Of a stretch of DNA of 64,000 nucleotides, positions 15,915 to 24,100 are shown one piece after another. Positions within the stretch are counted from its first letter, which is position 1; every line of letters begins with the position of its first letter. The notes beneath the pieces are model-generated. The model ran no database searches. It was given only the letters and a program-made list of their open reading frames with translations, and was not told the origin of the DNA. The position numbers and the translations under genes are program-made. Source of the stretch: an uncultured Prevotellaceae bacterium (GTDB lineage Bacteria; Bacteroidota; Bacteroidia; Bacteroidales; Bacteroidaceae); NCBI GenBank assembly GCA_900314655.1, contig OMWC01000016.1, positions 17,667 through 81,666 of the forward strand, written 5' to 3'.

Positions 15915-15984
15915 ATATTTATAATATTATGTTTCAAGTTCCAAGTTCCAGGTTTCAGGTAATGCGGTAGCAAATTGCCACTTC

Positions 15985-16046
15985 GTTCTCGCTTCACTCG
16001 CGATATCTCCGATATTCTTCACTCTTCACTCTTCATTCTTCACTTT
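15985..16046. repeat. Intergenic TTCACTC-type repeat between truB and queA
   Basis: Short units related to TTCACTC (TTCACTCTTCACTCTTC and variants) fill the end of the 131-bp gap up to the truB stop. This is the intergenic counterpart of the repeat found inside the GSCFA gene. A shorter tract lies at 17925-17947 between ftsX and the DUF3098 gene. Confidence 0.65.
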
Positions 16047-16741
16047 CATTCCACTTCCTGTTTCTCCAGCCACTCCTTGAAATTATCAAAGGTATGGCAG
16101 TCTTCGATGCGCACATTACCAGCCTTTGTCCGGCAAAGTGCCGTCAGATAGGCACCGCTGCCCAAGGCATCGCCGATGTCTCGGGCCAATGAACGGATAT
16201 AGGTGCCCTTGCCGCAGACCACCCGGATGCTCATCTGCATCTTTTCGGAATCAAAGTCCGTCAGTTCAATCTCGTCAATATGAACCCGCTTGGGTTGCAA
16301 CACCACTTCCTGCCCTTTGCGCATCAAGTCGTAGGCGCGGTCGCCCTTCACCATACAGGCACTGTAGGACGGCGGCACCTGATCGATATCGCCCACGAAT
16401 CGCTTCAAAACCTCTTCTACCTGTTCCTTCGTAATATGAGCTGTAGGATACTCCTGGTCCACGGGATGCTCCATATCATAACTGGGAGTCGTGGCCCCCA
16501 GCTGGAGCGTGGCCGTGTATTCCTTCGTATGCTTTTGCAGTTCTTCTATCTGCTTGGTAGCCCTTCCCGTACAAAGTATGAGCACACCTGTAGCCAGAGG
16601 GTCGAGTGTTCCGGCATGACCAATCTTCACCTTGTAGCCAAGATGCTTGGAAAGCACATAGCGGATATGAGCCAATGCACCGAAACTCGACATCCTGTAG
16701 GGCTTGTTGATGCCCAGTATCACTCCTTCTTTGAAATTCAT
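16046..16741 (-). CDS. truB: tRNA pseudouridine-55 synthase
   Basis: The 231-residue TruB makes pseudouridine 55 in the T loop of tRNA. The catalytic Asp is D47 in the motif GHAGTLDPLATGVL; LDKP-like INKPYRMSS lies at residues 11-19, and GTYIRSLARDIG is present in the second half. The short PUA-less form is usual in this phylum. The start codon overlaps the uppP stop by 1 bp (TGATG), so translation is coupled. Confidence 0.96.
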   Translation of the reverse strand: MNFKEGVILGINKPYRMSSFGALAHIRYVLSKHLGYKVKIGHAGTLDPLATGVLILCTGRATKQIEELQKHTKEYTATLQLGATTPSYDMEHPVDQEYPTAHITKEQVEEVLKRFVGDIDQVPPSYSACMVKGDRAYDLMRKGQEVVLQPKRVHIDEIELTDFDSEKMQMSIRVVCGKGTYIRSLARDIGDALGSGAYLTALCRTKAGNVRIEDCHTFDNFKEWLEKQEVE

Positions 16742-17619
16742 CAGTCAACCATTGAGAGTGAATGCCCCGAGAGGATGAGGACGAGGATGATGAGACCGAC
16801 GATGATACGATAGATACCGAAGGCCTTGAATCCGTATTTTGACACAAAGTTCACGAACCATTTCATAGCCAGCAAAGCCACAATAAAAGCCACCACACAG
16901 CCCACGATAAGCATGGTGATGTTACTCGTGGAAGCCCATGCCCCCCCCTCTTTCATCAGGTCAAAAAGGTCGAGCACGGTGGCACCGGCCATTGTCGGGA
17001 CGGCCAGGAAGAATGAGAACTCCGCAGCACGGCGGCGCGTAAGCCCTTGAGCCATGCCGCCTACGATGGTTGCCATGGAGCGCGACACGCCCGGAATGAC
17101 GGAGATACACTGGAAGAGGCCGATGTTGAAAGCACTACGCTCCGTCACCTCCCGCTTTTCGTCGGGCTTGTTGAATATCTTGTCGCAATAGAGCATAAAG
17201 ATACCCCCCAATACAAGCATGATGGCCACCACAAGCACACTGTCGAGCAACCAGTCGAGCAACCCCGATTTCTTTGCTGCCAGACCAATCACGATGGCGG
17301 GGATAACACCCACTATCAGCAGCCAATAGAAATAGAACTTATGCTTCAGTTGTCCGAATAGCGAAGCCCCTTCGGGAGCCTGAGAATGGTCAATGCGGAA
17401 AAAACGCTTCCAATAGAGGCATACCACAGAGAGGATAGCACCAAACTGGATGATAAACGTGAACGCATGCACAAAGGCGGCCATGGTGGGGTCGTCTTGC
17501 ATCCGTTCGGTAACACCCAACAGGTTCTGGGTGATGATCATGTGTCCGGTGGAAGAAACGGGAAGAAACTCCGTGAGTCCTTCCACAATGGCGATAATGA
17601 TAGTCTCAAGGAGTGTCAT
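16741..17619 (-). CDS. uppP: Undecaprenyl-diphosphatase
   Basis: The 292-residue BacA/UppP membrane enzyme recycles the lipid carrier for peptidoglycan and O-glycan synthesis, and its activity gives bacitracin tolerance. Both signature regions are present: EGLTEFLPVSSTGH at residues 14-27 and PGVSRSMATIVGG in the second half, along with about eight membrane segments. It overlaps the upstream DUF3098 gene and the downstream truB by 1 bp each. Confidence 0.96.
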   Translation of the reverse strand: MTLLETIIIAIVEGLTEFLPVSSTGHMIITQNLLGVTERMQDDPTMAAFVHAFTFIIQFGAILSVVCLYWKRFFRIDHSQAPEGASLFGQLKHKFYFYWLLIVGVIPAIVIGLAAKKSGLLDWLLDSVLVVAIMLVLGGIFMLYCDKIFNKPDEKREVTERSAFNIGLFQCISVIPGVSRSMATIVGGMAQGLTRRRAAEFSFFLAVPTMAGATVLDLFDLMKEGGAWASTSNITMLIVGCVVAFIVALLAMKWFVNFVSKYGFKAFGIYRIIVGLIILVLILSGHSLSMVD

Positions 17620-17870
17620 TACTCAGCATCCCCACCTTTTAGTCCGTCTTTCGGCTTATAGATCACAGCCACGATGATACTCACGAAGCCCAAGAAGGTA
17701 ACCACAGGAGCCACCTTGATGTGCAGGGCTGAGAAAATTTCAGGATTATACGAGGTCTCCGTAGAGCCAGTGCTACTCATCAACACAAAGCCCAGAATGA
17801 CGACAGCCATTCCGATAGCCAACAAGATGAAATTCATCTTTCCAAAAGCCAAATTTTTCTTATCTTCCAT
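17619..17870 (-). CDS. DUF3098 small membrane protein
   Basis: The protein has 83 residues from the ATG at 17870 (MEDKKNLAFGKMNFIL). Two hydrophobic segments, about residues 13-33 and 55-75, are joined by a short loop (STGSTETSYNPEIFS), matching the DUF3098 family that lies between ftsX and uppP in many Bacteroidetes. A longer frame to 17888 has no ATG and would run into a TTTCAAGT-type repeat. The stop overlaps the uppP start by 1 bp. The role is unknown; its place suggests envelope biogenesis. Confidence 0.9.
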   Translation of the reverse strand: MEDKKNLAFGKMNFILLAIGMAVVILGFVLMSSTGSTETSYNPEIFSALHIKVAPVVTFLGFVSIIVAVIYKPKDGLKGGDAE

Positions 17871-17947
17871 AATTCTTTTTAGTTTCAAGTTTCATGTTTC
17901 AAGTTTCAAGTAAAAGAAAAATTCTTCACTTTTCACTCTTCACTTTT

Positions 17948-18826
17948 TTAAATCTTATACAGTTCTCCGGCAGTCATCCGCAGGAACTTGTTCACCGAGA
18001 CATACGAACAAAGCAGCGTGATGAGCAAGCCGAAGATGAATACCGAAGCCGCCGTGATCAGCATCACCTGCCACGTGATGACCGTCAGCACCTCATGCTC
18101 ATAATACCACAGCATATAGATTCCACCGCCCAGCACAGCACAGGCTATCAACGAGGCAACCAGTCCGATGACAATGCTCCGCTTGAGGAAAGGCCGCCGG
18201 ATAAAACCCCATGAGGCACCCACCAGTTTCATCGTACGGATTGTAAACCGTCGCGCATAAACACTCAGCCTGATGCTGTTGTTTATCAGCGAGAATGAAA
18301 CGATGGCCAGCAACACGGCCAGAATCAGCAGCACGATATTGATCTTCCGCAGATTCTTGTTCACCGAGTCGATAAGCATCTGCGGATAGGTAATCTCAGT
18401 CACCTGTGCATTCTTCTTCAATTCCTTGGCAATCCACTTCAGCGAGTCGTTGTTGGCATAATCCGCTTTCAACTGCAGTTCCACACTGCCTACGAAAGGA
18501 TTCGTCCCCACAAACTCACTGGGGTCGGCACCCAGTTCCTTCGCCTGTTCCTTCAGCACTTCTTCCTTGCTGATATACGTCAGTCCGTAAACATAATGCC
18601 GCTTCTTCAAGTCGGCACACAGCTTCTGCGCCTCCGGATTCGTCATATCCTCAGCGAGCATCAAGGTCACCGTCAGGTTCTCCTTCACGTAATTAGAAAG
18701 ATTGTGTGCCGTAAGCACAGAGAACACCACCATGCCCAACAGAATGAGAACCATGGCAGTACTTATACATAATGTCACGACCTGCAAACCTCCACGGCGG
18801 CGGGTCTTTTCCTTTTTCTTAACCAT
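17948..18826 (-). CDS. ftsX: Cell division protein FtsX
   Basis: The 292-residue protein has the FtsX layout: a basic N-terminus, TM1 at about residues 20-40, a periplasmic domain to about residue 160 (ENLTVTLML, TYISKEEVLKE, NPFVGSVELQL), then three more TM segments with NNSIRLSVYARRFTIRTMKLVGAS in the cytoplasmic loop. With FtsE, encoded elsewhere, it forms an ABC-type complex that activates peptidoglycan hydrolases at the septum. It is the first gene of the run ftsX-DUF3098-uppP-truB-queA-folK. A -7 box lies at 18858-18866. Confidence 0.94.
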   Translation of the reverse strand: MVKKKEKTRRRGGLQVVTLCISTAMVLILLGMVVFSVLTAHNLSNYVKENLTVTLMLAEDMTNPEAQKLCADLKKRHYVYGLTYISKEEVLKEQAKELGADPSEFVGTNPFVGSVELQLKADYANNDSLKWIAKELKKNAQVTEITYPQMLIDSVNKNLRKINIVLLILAVLLAIVSFSLINNSIRLSVYARRFTIRTMKLVGASWGFIRRPFLKRSIVIGLVASLIACAVLGGGIYMLWYYEHEVLTVITWQVMLITAASVFIFGLLITLLCSYVSVNKFLRMTAGELYKI

Positions 18827-18857
18827 TCAATTTGGCCCTATTATACCTAATAACAAT

Positions 18858-18866
18858 GCAAAGATA
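18858..18866 (-). promoter_or_regulatory. -7 box for the ftsX operon
   Basis: The minus strand reads TATCTTTGC, with a TTG about 21 nt upstream. Transcription would start about 25 nt before the ftsX ATG. Confidence 0.55.
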
Positions 18867-18962
18867 CAACATCACAACCCCCTTTTGCAAGCTTTTTAAT
18901 CAAAATTAACACGATAGAGGAAAAAACTTGAAACCTGAAACTTGAAAATTGAATCTTTTCAC

Positions 18963-18971
18963 TACTTTTGC
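18963..18971 (+). promoter_or_regulatory. -7 box immediately upstream of the radical SAM gene
   Basis: TACTTTTGC matches TAnnTTTGC and lies only 8 nt before the ATG at 18979, implying a leader of a few nucleotides at most. A TTG 18 nt upstream may serve as -33. Confidence 0.55.
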
Positions 18972-18978
18972 AAGCAAT

Positions 18979-19788
18979 ATGAGCACGATTATCTATCCTT
19001 CGCCCATCTTCGGGCCCGTCCATAGCCGCCGTCTCGGCGTCAGTCTCGGCATCAATCTCCTTCCTGCCGACGGAAAGGTCTGCACCTTCGACTGCATCTA
19101 TTGCGAATGCGGTTTCAATGCCGACCACCGTCCCAAGCAGAAGATGCCTACACGGGAAGAAGTGGCCGCTGCCCTCGAAGCCAAGCTGAAGGACATGAAA
19201 GCAAATGGCCCCCACCCCGACGTACTCACCTTTGCCGGCAACGGTGAACCCACGGCCAATCCCCATTTCCCCGAAATCATAGAAGATACTATCCGGCTGC
19301 GCAACGAGTATTTCCCTGATGCCAAGATCAGCGTGCTCTCCAACGCCACCCTCATCCACCGTCCCAAAATTCATGACGCCCTGATGAAGGTTGACAACAA
19401 CATCCAGAAGCTCGACACCATTGACCCCCTATATATTAATAAGGTAGATCGCCCCGAAGGCGAATGGTATCAGGTAGATCAAGTCATCGAAGGACTCAAG
19501 CGCTTCCAAGGTCACGTCATCATCCAGACCATGTTCCTCAAAGGAACACCCACCCCACCAACACCCAACACCCAACATCCGACACCCGTTAATTACGACA
19601 ACACCGGCGAAGAATACGTCGCACCATGGCTCGAAGCCGTGAAAGCCATTGCTCCCCAGCAGGTTATGATCTACACCATCGACCGCGAGACGCCCATGCA
19701 AGGTCTGCAGAAAGCCACCCACGAAGAACTCGACCGCATCCGCGACCGAGTCCTTGCCCTTGGGATTCCCTGCACCGCCAGCTATTAA
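18979..19788 (+). CDS. Radical SAM protein
   Basis: From the ATG at 18979 (MSTIIYPSPIFGPVHSRRLG) the protein has 269 residues. The 4Fe-4S cluster motif is C-TFD-C-IY-C, with VLTFAGNGEPTANP (the SAM-binding GGE-like strand) following. The arrangement resembles the COG0731 group (wyosine-type/organic radical activating enzymes); the substrate is not known. An ATG at 18949 is rejected because it precedes the promoter box. Residues about 190-209 (GTPTPPTPNTQHPTPVNYDN) are encoded by a CACCCAACA-type repeat and lie in a loop before the last helices. The gene diverges from ftsX. Confidence 0.87.
   Translation: MSTIIYPSPIFGPVHSRRLGVSLGINLLPADGKVCTFDCIYCECGFNADHRPKQKMPTREEVAAALEAKLKDMKANGPHPDVLTFAGNGEPTANPHFPEIIEDTIRLRNEYFPDAKISVLSNATLIHRPKIHDALMKVDNNIQKLDTIDPLYINKVDRPEGEWYQVDQVIEGLKRFQGHVIIQTMFLKGTPTPPTPNTQHPTPVNYDNTGEEYVAPWLEAVKAIAPQQVMIYTIDRETPMQGLQKATHEELDRIRDRVLALGIPCTASY
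19548..19605. repeat. ACACCCA-type simple repeat inside the radical SAM gene
   Basis: CACCCCACCAACACCCAACA is followed by CCCAACATCCGACACCC. Related tracts are at 4027-4055 (intergenic) and 14468-14545 (in folK). It is translated in frame as a Pro/Thr/Asn-rich segment. Confidence 0.65.
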
Positions 19789-19869
19789 GTTAATAAATCG
19801 TAAAAATTCGCATTATTGCCTTTTTTGTGTGCAAGAAGTCACTTCTTATACTAAAATTTTACGAAATCG

Positions 19870-19902
19870 TTTGCGAAATTTAAAATAATTACATAACTTT
19901 GC
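19870..19902 (+). promoter_or_regulatory. Promoter of the CotH-dockerin gene
   Basis: TTTG (19870-19873), 20 nt, TAACTTTGC (19894-19902). The leader is about 55 nt. Confidence 0.7.
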
Positions 19903-19963
19903 TGCCGATTATAATCAATCGGCACGTATAGCCTATCGAGTAACAACCTAATTGACAAAATAA

Positions 19964-22900
19964 ATGGAAAAACTATTACGCATGGCCTTCATGGCCCTCT
20001 CTTTGTTGGTATGTAGCGGAGCATGGGCAGACCCCGTCACTGTTACAGATCCTTATGACAGTGAATGGTGCTTTGTGATAGCATCACAAGGTCCTGGAAC
20101 AATAAAGTCATCTATTGACAATAATACATTTACATTCAAAAGTTGGGTTGACCGAAATGGAACCAGGATTACTGGAGAAATTAATCAAGACGACGTTAAC
20201 GCTTTGGCAGGATTAACCTATCCTGCTGGATATCCGACTTTCCTTGACCTTAAGGGAGTTTCATATAGTGGTGACGTCACATTAACACTAAATCCTATAT
20301 TTACTGGACTACGTCTGCCTTTCGGAAGCGACTTAACTACCTTACCATCCACGATTCTCTTTGCCTTTTATTCAAATTACACCAAAATTAACTATAACGA
20401 CGGCAACAACGAGAGCATCCCTATCTATCTCTACGTGAAAGAGGGCGGGATGAGTGCTGCTATCTCAAAACTCGGAGACTATCTAAAGTACAGACCAGTT
20501 TATCTTAGCGGAACATATACTGAAGATGAGTTGGCTACTCTTCAAGCGAAGGATGGCATAACTATCAACCCTTCAAGTGGTGAAGGCGGTGGAGGTGGCG
20601 GATCAACGGTAGACCCCTCTACGTTAGCCGAAAAAATAGCAGCTCGCGCCCAGATAACCGACGCACCTACCATCTACATCGACCTGCCAGGTATTGGCAA
20701 CCAGGCATTGAACGATTATCTATACAAGATTCGAGGCAATGACTCTAAAGCCGAAGAAGCGCCTTACCGCCCTGCCAAGATTCAGGTAGTGGCTACATCC
20801 GACACGTCAAGCCCCCACTATCTTGAGTCGTTCACCGAAGACGCCATCGACGCTAACGGAAACACCAATCTGGAAATCAAGGTCAGAGGTAACTCCACTG
20901 CTGATGCAGAGAAACGACCCTACCGCCTGAAATTTGCCAAAAAGAGCAACTCTACCGACGGCAAGGCACATAAGCACGACCTCCTTGGATACGGCTATTC
21001 CAAACGCAACTGGGTGCTGCTGGCCAACGTGAACGACAAATCCCTGCTCCGCAATGCGCTGACCTATCATATAGGTAAGGCAGTGGGCATGCCCTTCTGT
21101 CCTGGCTACAAATTCGTAGATCTCGTCATCAACAACGAATACCGTGGCACCTATCAGGTTTCCGACCATTGTGAAGTGGATGCCAATCGCATTAACATTA
21201 ACGAAGATACCGGATGGTACGTTGAGTTCCAAGGCAGAAACGACATGTGCGACTATCCGATGTGCTTTGCTGAAGGCGGCATGATGATGAACATCAACAA
21301 TCCTGAGCCTGCCGATGACACTGACGCCGAACAACGTGCAGCTGTAATAAACCCAATAAAAGACTGGTTCCTCAACGGTTGGAAGAAAGCATTCGGCTCC
21401 GGTTTTACCAATCCCGAGACGGGATGGCGTGCCTATAACGATGAGGAAACATTGATAAAATTCTGGATTGCTACCGAACTCACGGGAGACTATGACGGAT
21501 TAATGAGCGTAAAGGCCTACCGTGAAGCCGACGGCAAACTCTGCTGGGGTCCTCTGTGGGACAAGGATTTGGCGTTCGGAAACTGGCAGGCAATGGCTGA
21601 TCCTGATGGAATGTTGGTAGCCAATCTGAAACAGGCTTCGTGCGTACAAAGCTATTTCGAGAACCTTACGAAAGACCCGGATTTCATGGATCGCGCAAAG
21701 GTGGTCATGGATAATCTCGTCAGCGGAGGTATCAAGGCCAATCTGCTCGCAAAAATCGACGGGATGGCCGACGTAGTAAGGGAAACCCAAAAACTAAACT
21801 TGGAAAAATGGGGTAACACACCACAAGGTGCTTTCGGATATGTTGGCGGACTTGCCAACTATCAGGCATACGTTGACCAGTTGAAAAACTGGCTGAGTGA
21901 CCGCATCGACTATGTGCAGCAGCGATTCGATGAACTTGTGGCTGAGGCTCATACGGTGACGGGTAGTCTCGCACTTGATGCCGCAAAAAGCCAAGAAGAC
22001 AATGGTATAAAGGTAGGACTTTTAGACAAATTATATAATGTAACTCTGTCAAATAAGACCTTTGAAAAAGACAAATGGACTGCCATTTCATTGCCATTCT
22101 CTGTCAATGATGAAACTTTGAAGAGCGTATTCGGCGACCAATACGAACTGAAGGAACTGGTGGGTATCTACTCCGACGGCACCACGCTCTATTTCGCTAC
22201 GCCTGCCGAAAAGGCCATCACCCCGGGCGTGCCTTATCTGATTAAGCCTTCAAAGGCTGTTGCCACAAATCCAGTTTTCAACGGTGTCATGTTGGCATAT
22301 TGCCCGGATTGGACCAACAATCATAAAGCATACGGCGAAAGCGTCACATTCGGCAACTACACCTTCAGCGCCAACCTCTATACTAACAAGCTCAACGTGG
22401 ATGGCACCGACCTTCTCATCGCTGGCGATGCCGCATCATTCACCACACCTCAAAAGACTGATGATTGGAATACAAACGGTCTCGTTTACGGCCTTAACGC
22501 ATACATCCGTAAAGCCAATGGAGCCCCGAACCCCACCATCAGCTTCACGCCAGAGGTTCAGGAACCGCGCACCCAGATGAACGACGTGCCCACCATCTAC
22601 ATCGATACTGATGCTGCTATTGATCCCGACATCTGGGGAACAGCAGCCATCGAAGTGTTCGACCAGAACAACATGATTGGCGGCAACTTCTCTTTGGATA
22701 ATACAGGACTGAGCGTGAAATTCGTTGGCGACGGAAGCGACGACAAGACATCCTACCGACTGAAGTTCGAGAAAAAACGTGCTTTCTTGGGAAGCAAGTC
22801 GGGCTCCTACAAACAGTGGGTACTGGAATCCAACGACGACGACCCGTCGATGCTGCGCAACGGACTCACCGAAGAACTCGGCGACAAAATAGGATTCAGC

Positions 22901-23938
22901 TTCACGCCGGGATGCCAGTATGCCGACCTCGTGGTGAACGGCAAATACGTGGGCACCTACCAGATTACCGACCGCGTCAAGGCTGAAAACGGACGAGTAT
23001 TCGTAAGCAACAAAGCCACCGACTGGCTCTTAGAGATTGCGTCGAATGGCGAAGTTGGTGCTAACGACCTCTATGTGGCAGGCGACGACACCAACCCCAA
23101 CATCGTCATCAAGAATCCCGACAAGGACGACATCACCGCCGAAGAACAGGCTGCACTGCAAACCGCTGTGGGCAACTACTTCTCGACTTTCTGGACCGAC
23201 ATTGAAAACAAAGTTGACCAGACCTCGTTCATCAACTGGTATGTGGCCAGCGAAATCCTTGGCGGCTACAAGCAACTGTCTGACATCTATGTCTATAAAG
23301 ACAATGCCGACGGCAAACTTCACTTCGGACCGCTGTGGAGCAACGACAAGGCATACGGCAACAATGCCAAGCATCCCGTCGACATGAGCGACCTCACCAC
23401 CGCCGGTTCCTACAACGGCATGCTCTTCAACCATGCCGACTATAAAGTGATGCGCAAAAAGATTGAAGCCCTCTGGCAGGAGCAATGGTTCAAGGATGCC
23501 GTCATAGCCAAGTGGAACACCATCTACGGCGAAGCCAAGACCACCGACCTGCAGGCCGCGTTGACCGCAAAGATTGACGTGCTGGCCGCCGAGATTGCCC
23601 AAACCCAGGCCGACAACTACGCAACAACGGAAAGCGGCGGTGCCGGATGGACGCTCGAAGGCGAATATTCCGCAGCCGTACAGACCATCAAGGACTATCT
23701 CACCCAGCGCTTCGTCTATCTCGACACCAAGTTCAAGGAACTCTCTGCCTCCTCTACCCTCAAGGGAGATATCAACGGCGACGGAGAAGTGAATGTTGCA
23801 GACGTAACAACGCTGGTGGACTATATACTGGGTAAGAATCCGATGAACTGCAACGAAAGTGCCTGCGACATAAACGGCGACAAAGAAATCAACGTGAGCG
23901 ACGTCACCAGTCTGGTAGATATCATTCTGAGCAAATAG
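19964..23938 (+). CDS. Secreted protein with two CotH-type domains and a C-terminal dockerin
   Basis: This 1324-residue protein has a signal peptide (residues 1-22, ending CSGAWA). Residues about 25-200 resemble the repeat domain of the protein at 1-660, followed by a Gly-rich linker (GEGGGGGG). The first CotH kinase-like domain spans about 280-600 (RGNSTADAEKRPYRLKFAK, SLLRNALTYHIGK, GTYQVSDHCEVD, LWDKDLAFGNW). After a beta domain with WTAISLPFSV, a second CotH domain covers about 880-1215 (SYRLKFEKKR, SMLRNGLTEELGD, GTYQITDRVK, LWSNDKAYGN). The second lacks the full WDKDLA motif and may be inactive. Residues 1266-1324 form a dockerin-type pair of calcium loops (GDINGDGEVNVADVTTLVDY, then DINGDKEINVSDVTSLVDI). 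CotH proteins are atypical extracellular kinases; the target here is unknown. Confidence 0.9.
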   Translation: MEKLLRMAFMALSLLVCSGAWADPVTVTDPYDSEWCFVIASQGPGTIKSSIDNNTFTFKSWVDRNGTRITGEINQDDVNALAGLTYPAGYPTFLDLKGVSYSGDVTLTLNPIFTGLRLPFGSDLTTLPSTILFAFYSNYTKINYNDGNNESIPIYLYVKEGGMSAAISKLGDYLKYRPVYLSGTYTEDELATLQAKDGITINPSSGEGGGGGGSTVDPSTLAEKIAARAQITDAPTIYIDLPGIGNQALNDYLYKIRGNDSKAEEAPYRPAKIQVVATSDTSSPHYLESFTEDAIDANGNTNLEIKVRGNSTADAEKRPYRLKFAKKSNSTDGKAHKHDLLGYGYSKRNWVLLANVNDKSLLRNALTYHIGKAVGMPFCPGYKFVDLVINNEYRGTYQVSDHCEVDANRININEDTGWYVEFQGRNDMCDYPMCFAEGGMMMNINNPEPADDTDAEQRAAVINPIKDWFLNGWKKAFGSGFTNPETGWRAYNDEETLIKFWIATELTGDYDGLMSVKAYREADGKLCWGPLWDKDLAFGNWQAMADPDGMLVANLKQASCVQSYFENLTKDPDFMDRAKVVMDNLVSGGIKANLLAKIDGMADVVRETQKLNLEKWGNTPQGAFGYVGGLANYQAYVDQLKNWLSDRIDYVQQRFDELVAEAHTVTGSLALDAAKSQEDNGIKVGLLDKLYNVTLSNKTFEKDKWTAISLPFSVNDETLKSVFGDQYELKELVGIYSDGTTLYFATPAEKAITPGVPYLIKPSKAVATNPVFNGVMLAYCPDWTNNHKAYGESVTFGNYTFSANLYTNKLNVDGTDLLIAGDAASFTTPQKTDDWNTNGLVYGLNAYIRKANGAPNPTISFTPEVQEPRTQMNDVPTIYIDTDAAIDPDIWGTAAIEVFDQNNMIGGNFSLDNTGLSVKFVGDGSDDKTSYRLKFEKKRAFLGSKSGSYKQWVLESNDDDPSMLRNGLTEELGDKIGFSFTPGCQYADLVVNGKYVGTYQITDRVKAENGRVFVSNKATDWLLEIASNGEVGANDLYVAGDDTNPNIVIKNPDKDDITAEEQAALQTAVGNYFSTFWTDIENKVDQTSFINWYVASEILGGYKQLSDIYVYKDNADGKLHFGPLWSNDKAYGNNAKHPVDMSDLTTAGSYNGMLFNHADYKVMRKKIEALWQEQWFKDAVIAKWNTIYGEAKTTDLQAALTAKIDVLAAEIAQTQADNYATTESGGAGWTLEGEYSAAVQTIKDYLTQRFVYLDTKFKELSASSTLKGDINGDGEVNVADVTTLVDYILGKNPMNCNESACDINGDKEINVSDVTSLVDIILSK

Positions 23939-24026
23939 AGGTACAAAATTCAGGCAGATTATTGGAATAGTAATATTTTTGTAGAAAAAATACAAATAAA
24001 ATTATCCATATATCAGCATTTTGTAG

Positions 24027-24035
24027 TAATTTTGC
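24027..24035 (+). promoter_or_regulatory. -7 box for the dockerin/cohesin operon
   Basis: TAATTTTGC matches the consensus. No TTTG is found at the ideal -33 distance. The ATG at 24032 overlaps this box, which supports the start at 24101. Confidence 0.55.
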
Positions 24036-24100
24036 AAGCGAAAAAGGAAAAAACAGGTGCACAGGGTTTCCCTCTGCACCACAAACAAAAAACAACTCAA

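Noticed and set aside
18847..19374. 175-codon frame opposite the radical SAM gene
   Set aside because: It is the antisense of a gene with clear family motifs and would overlap the ftsX promoter.
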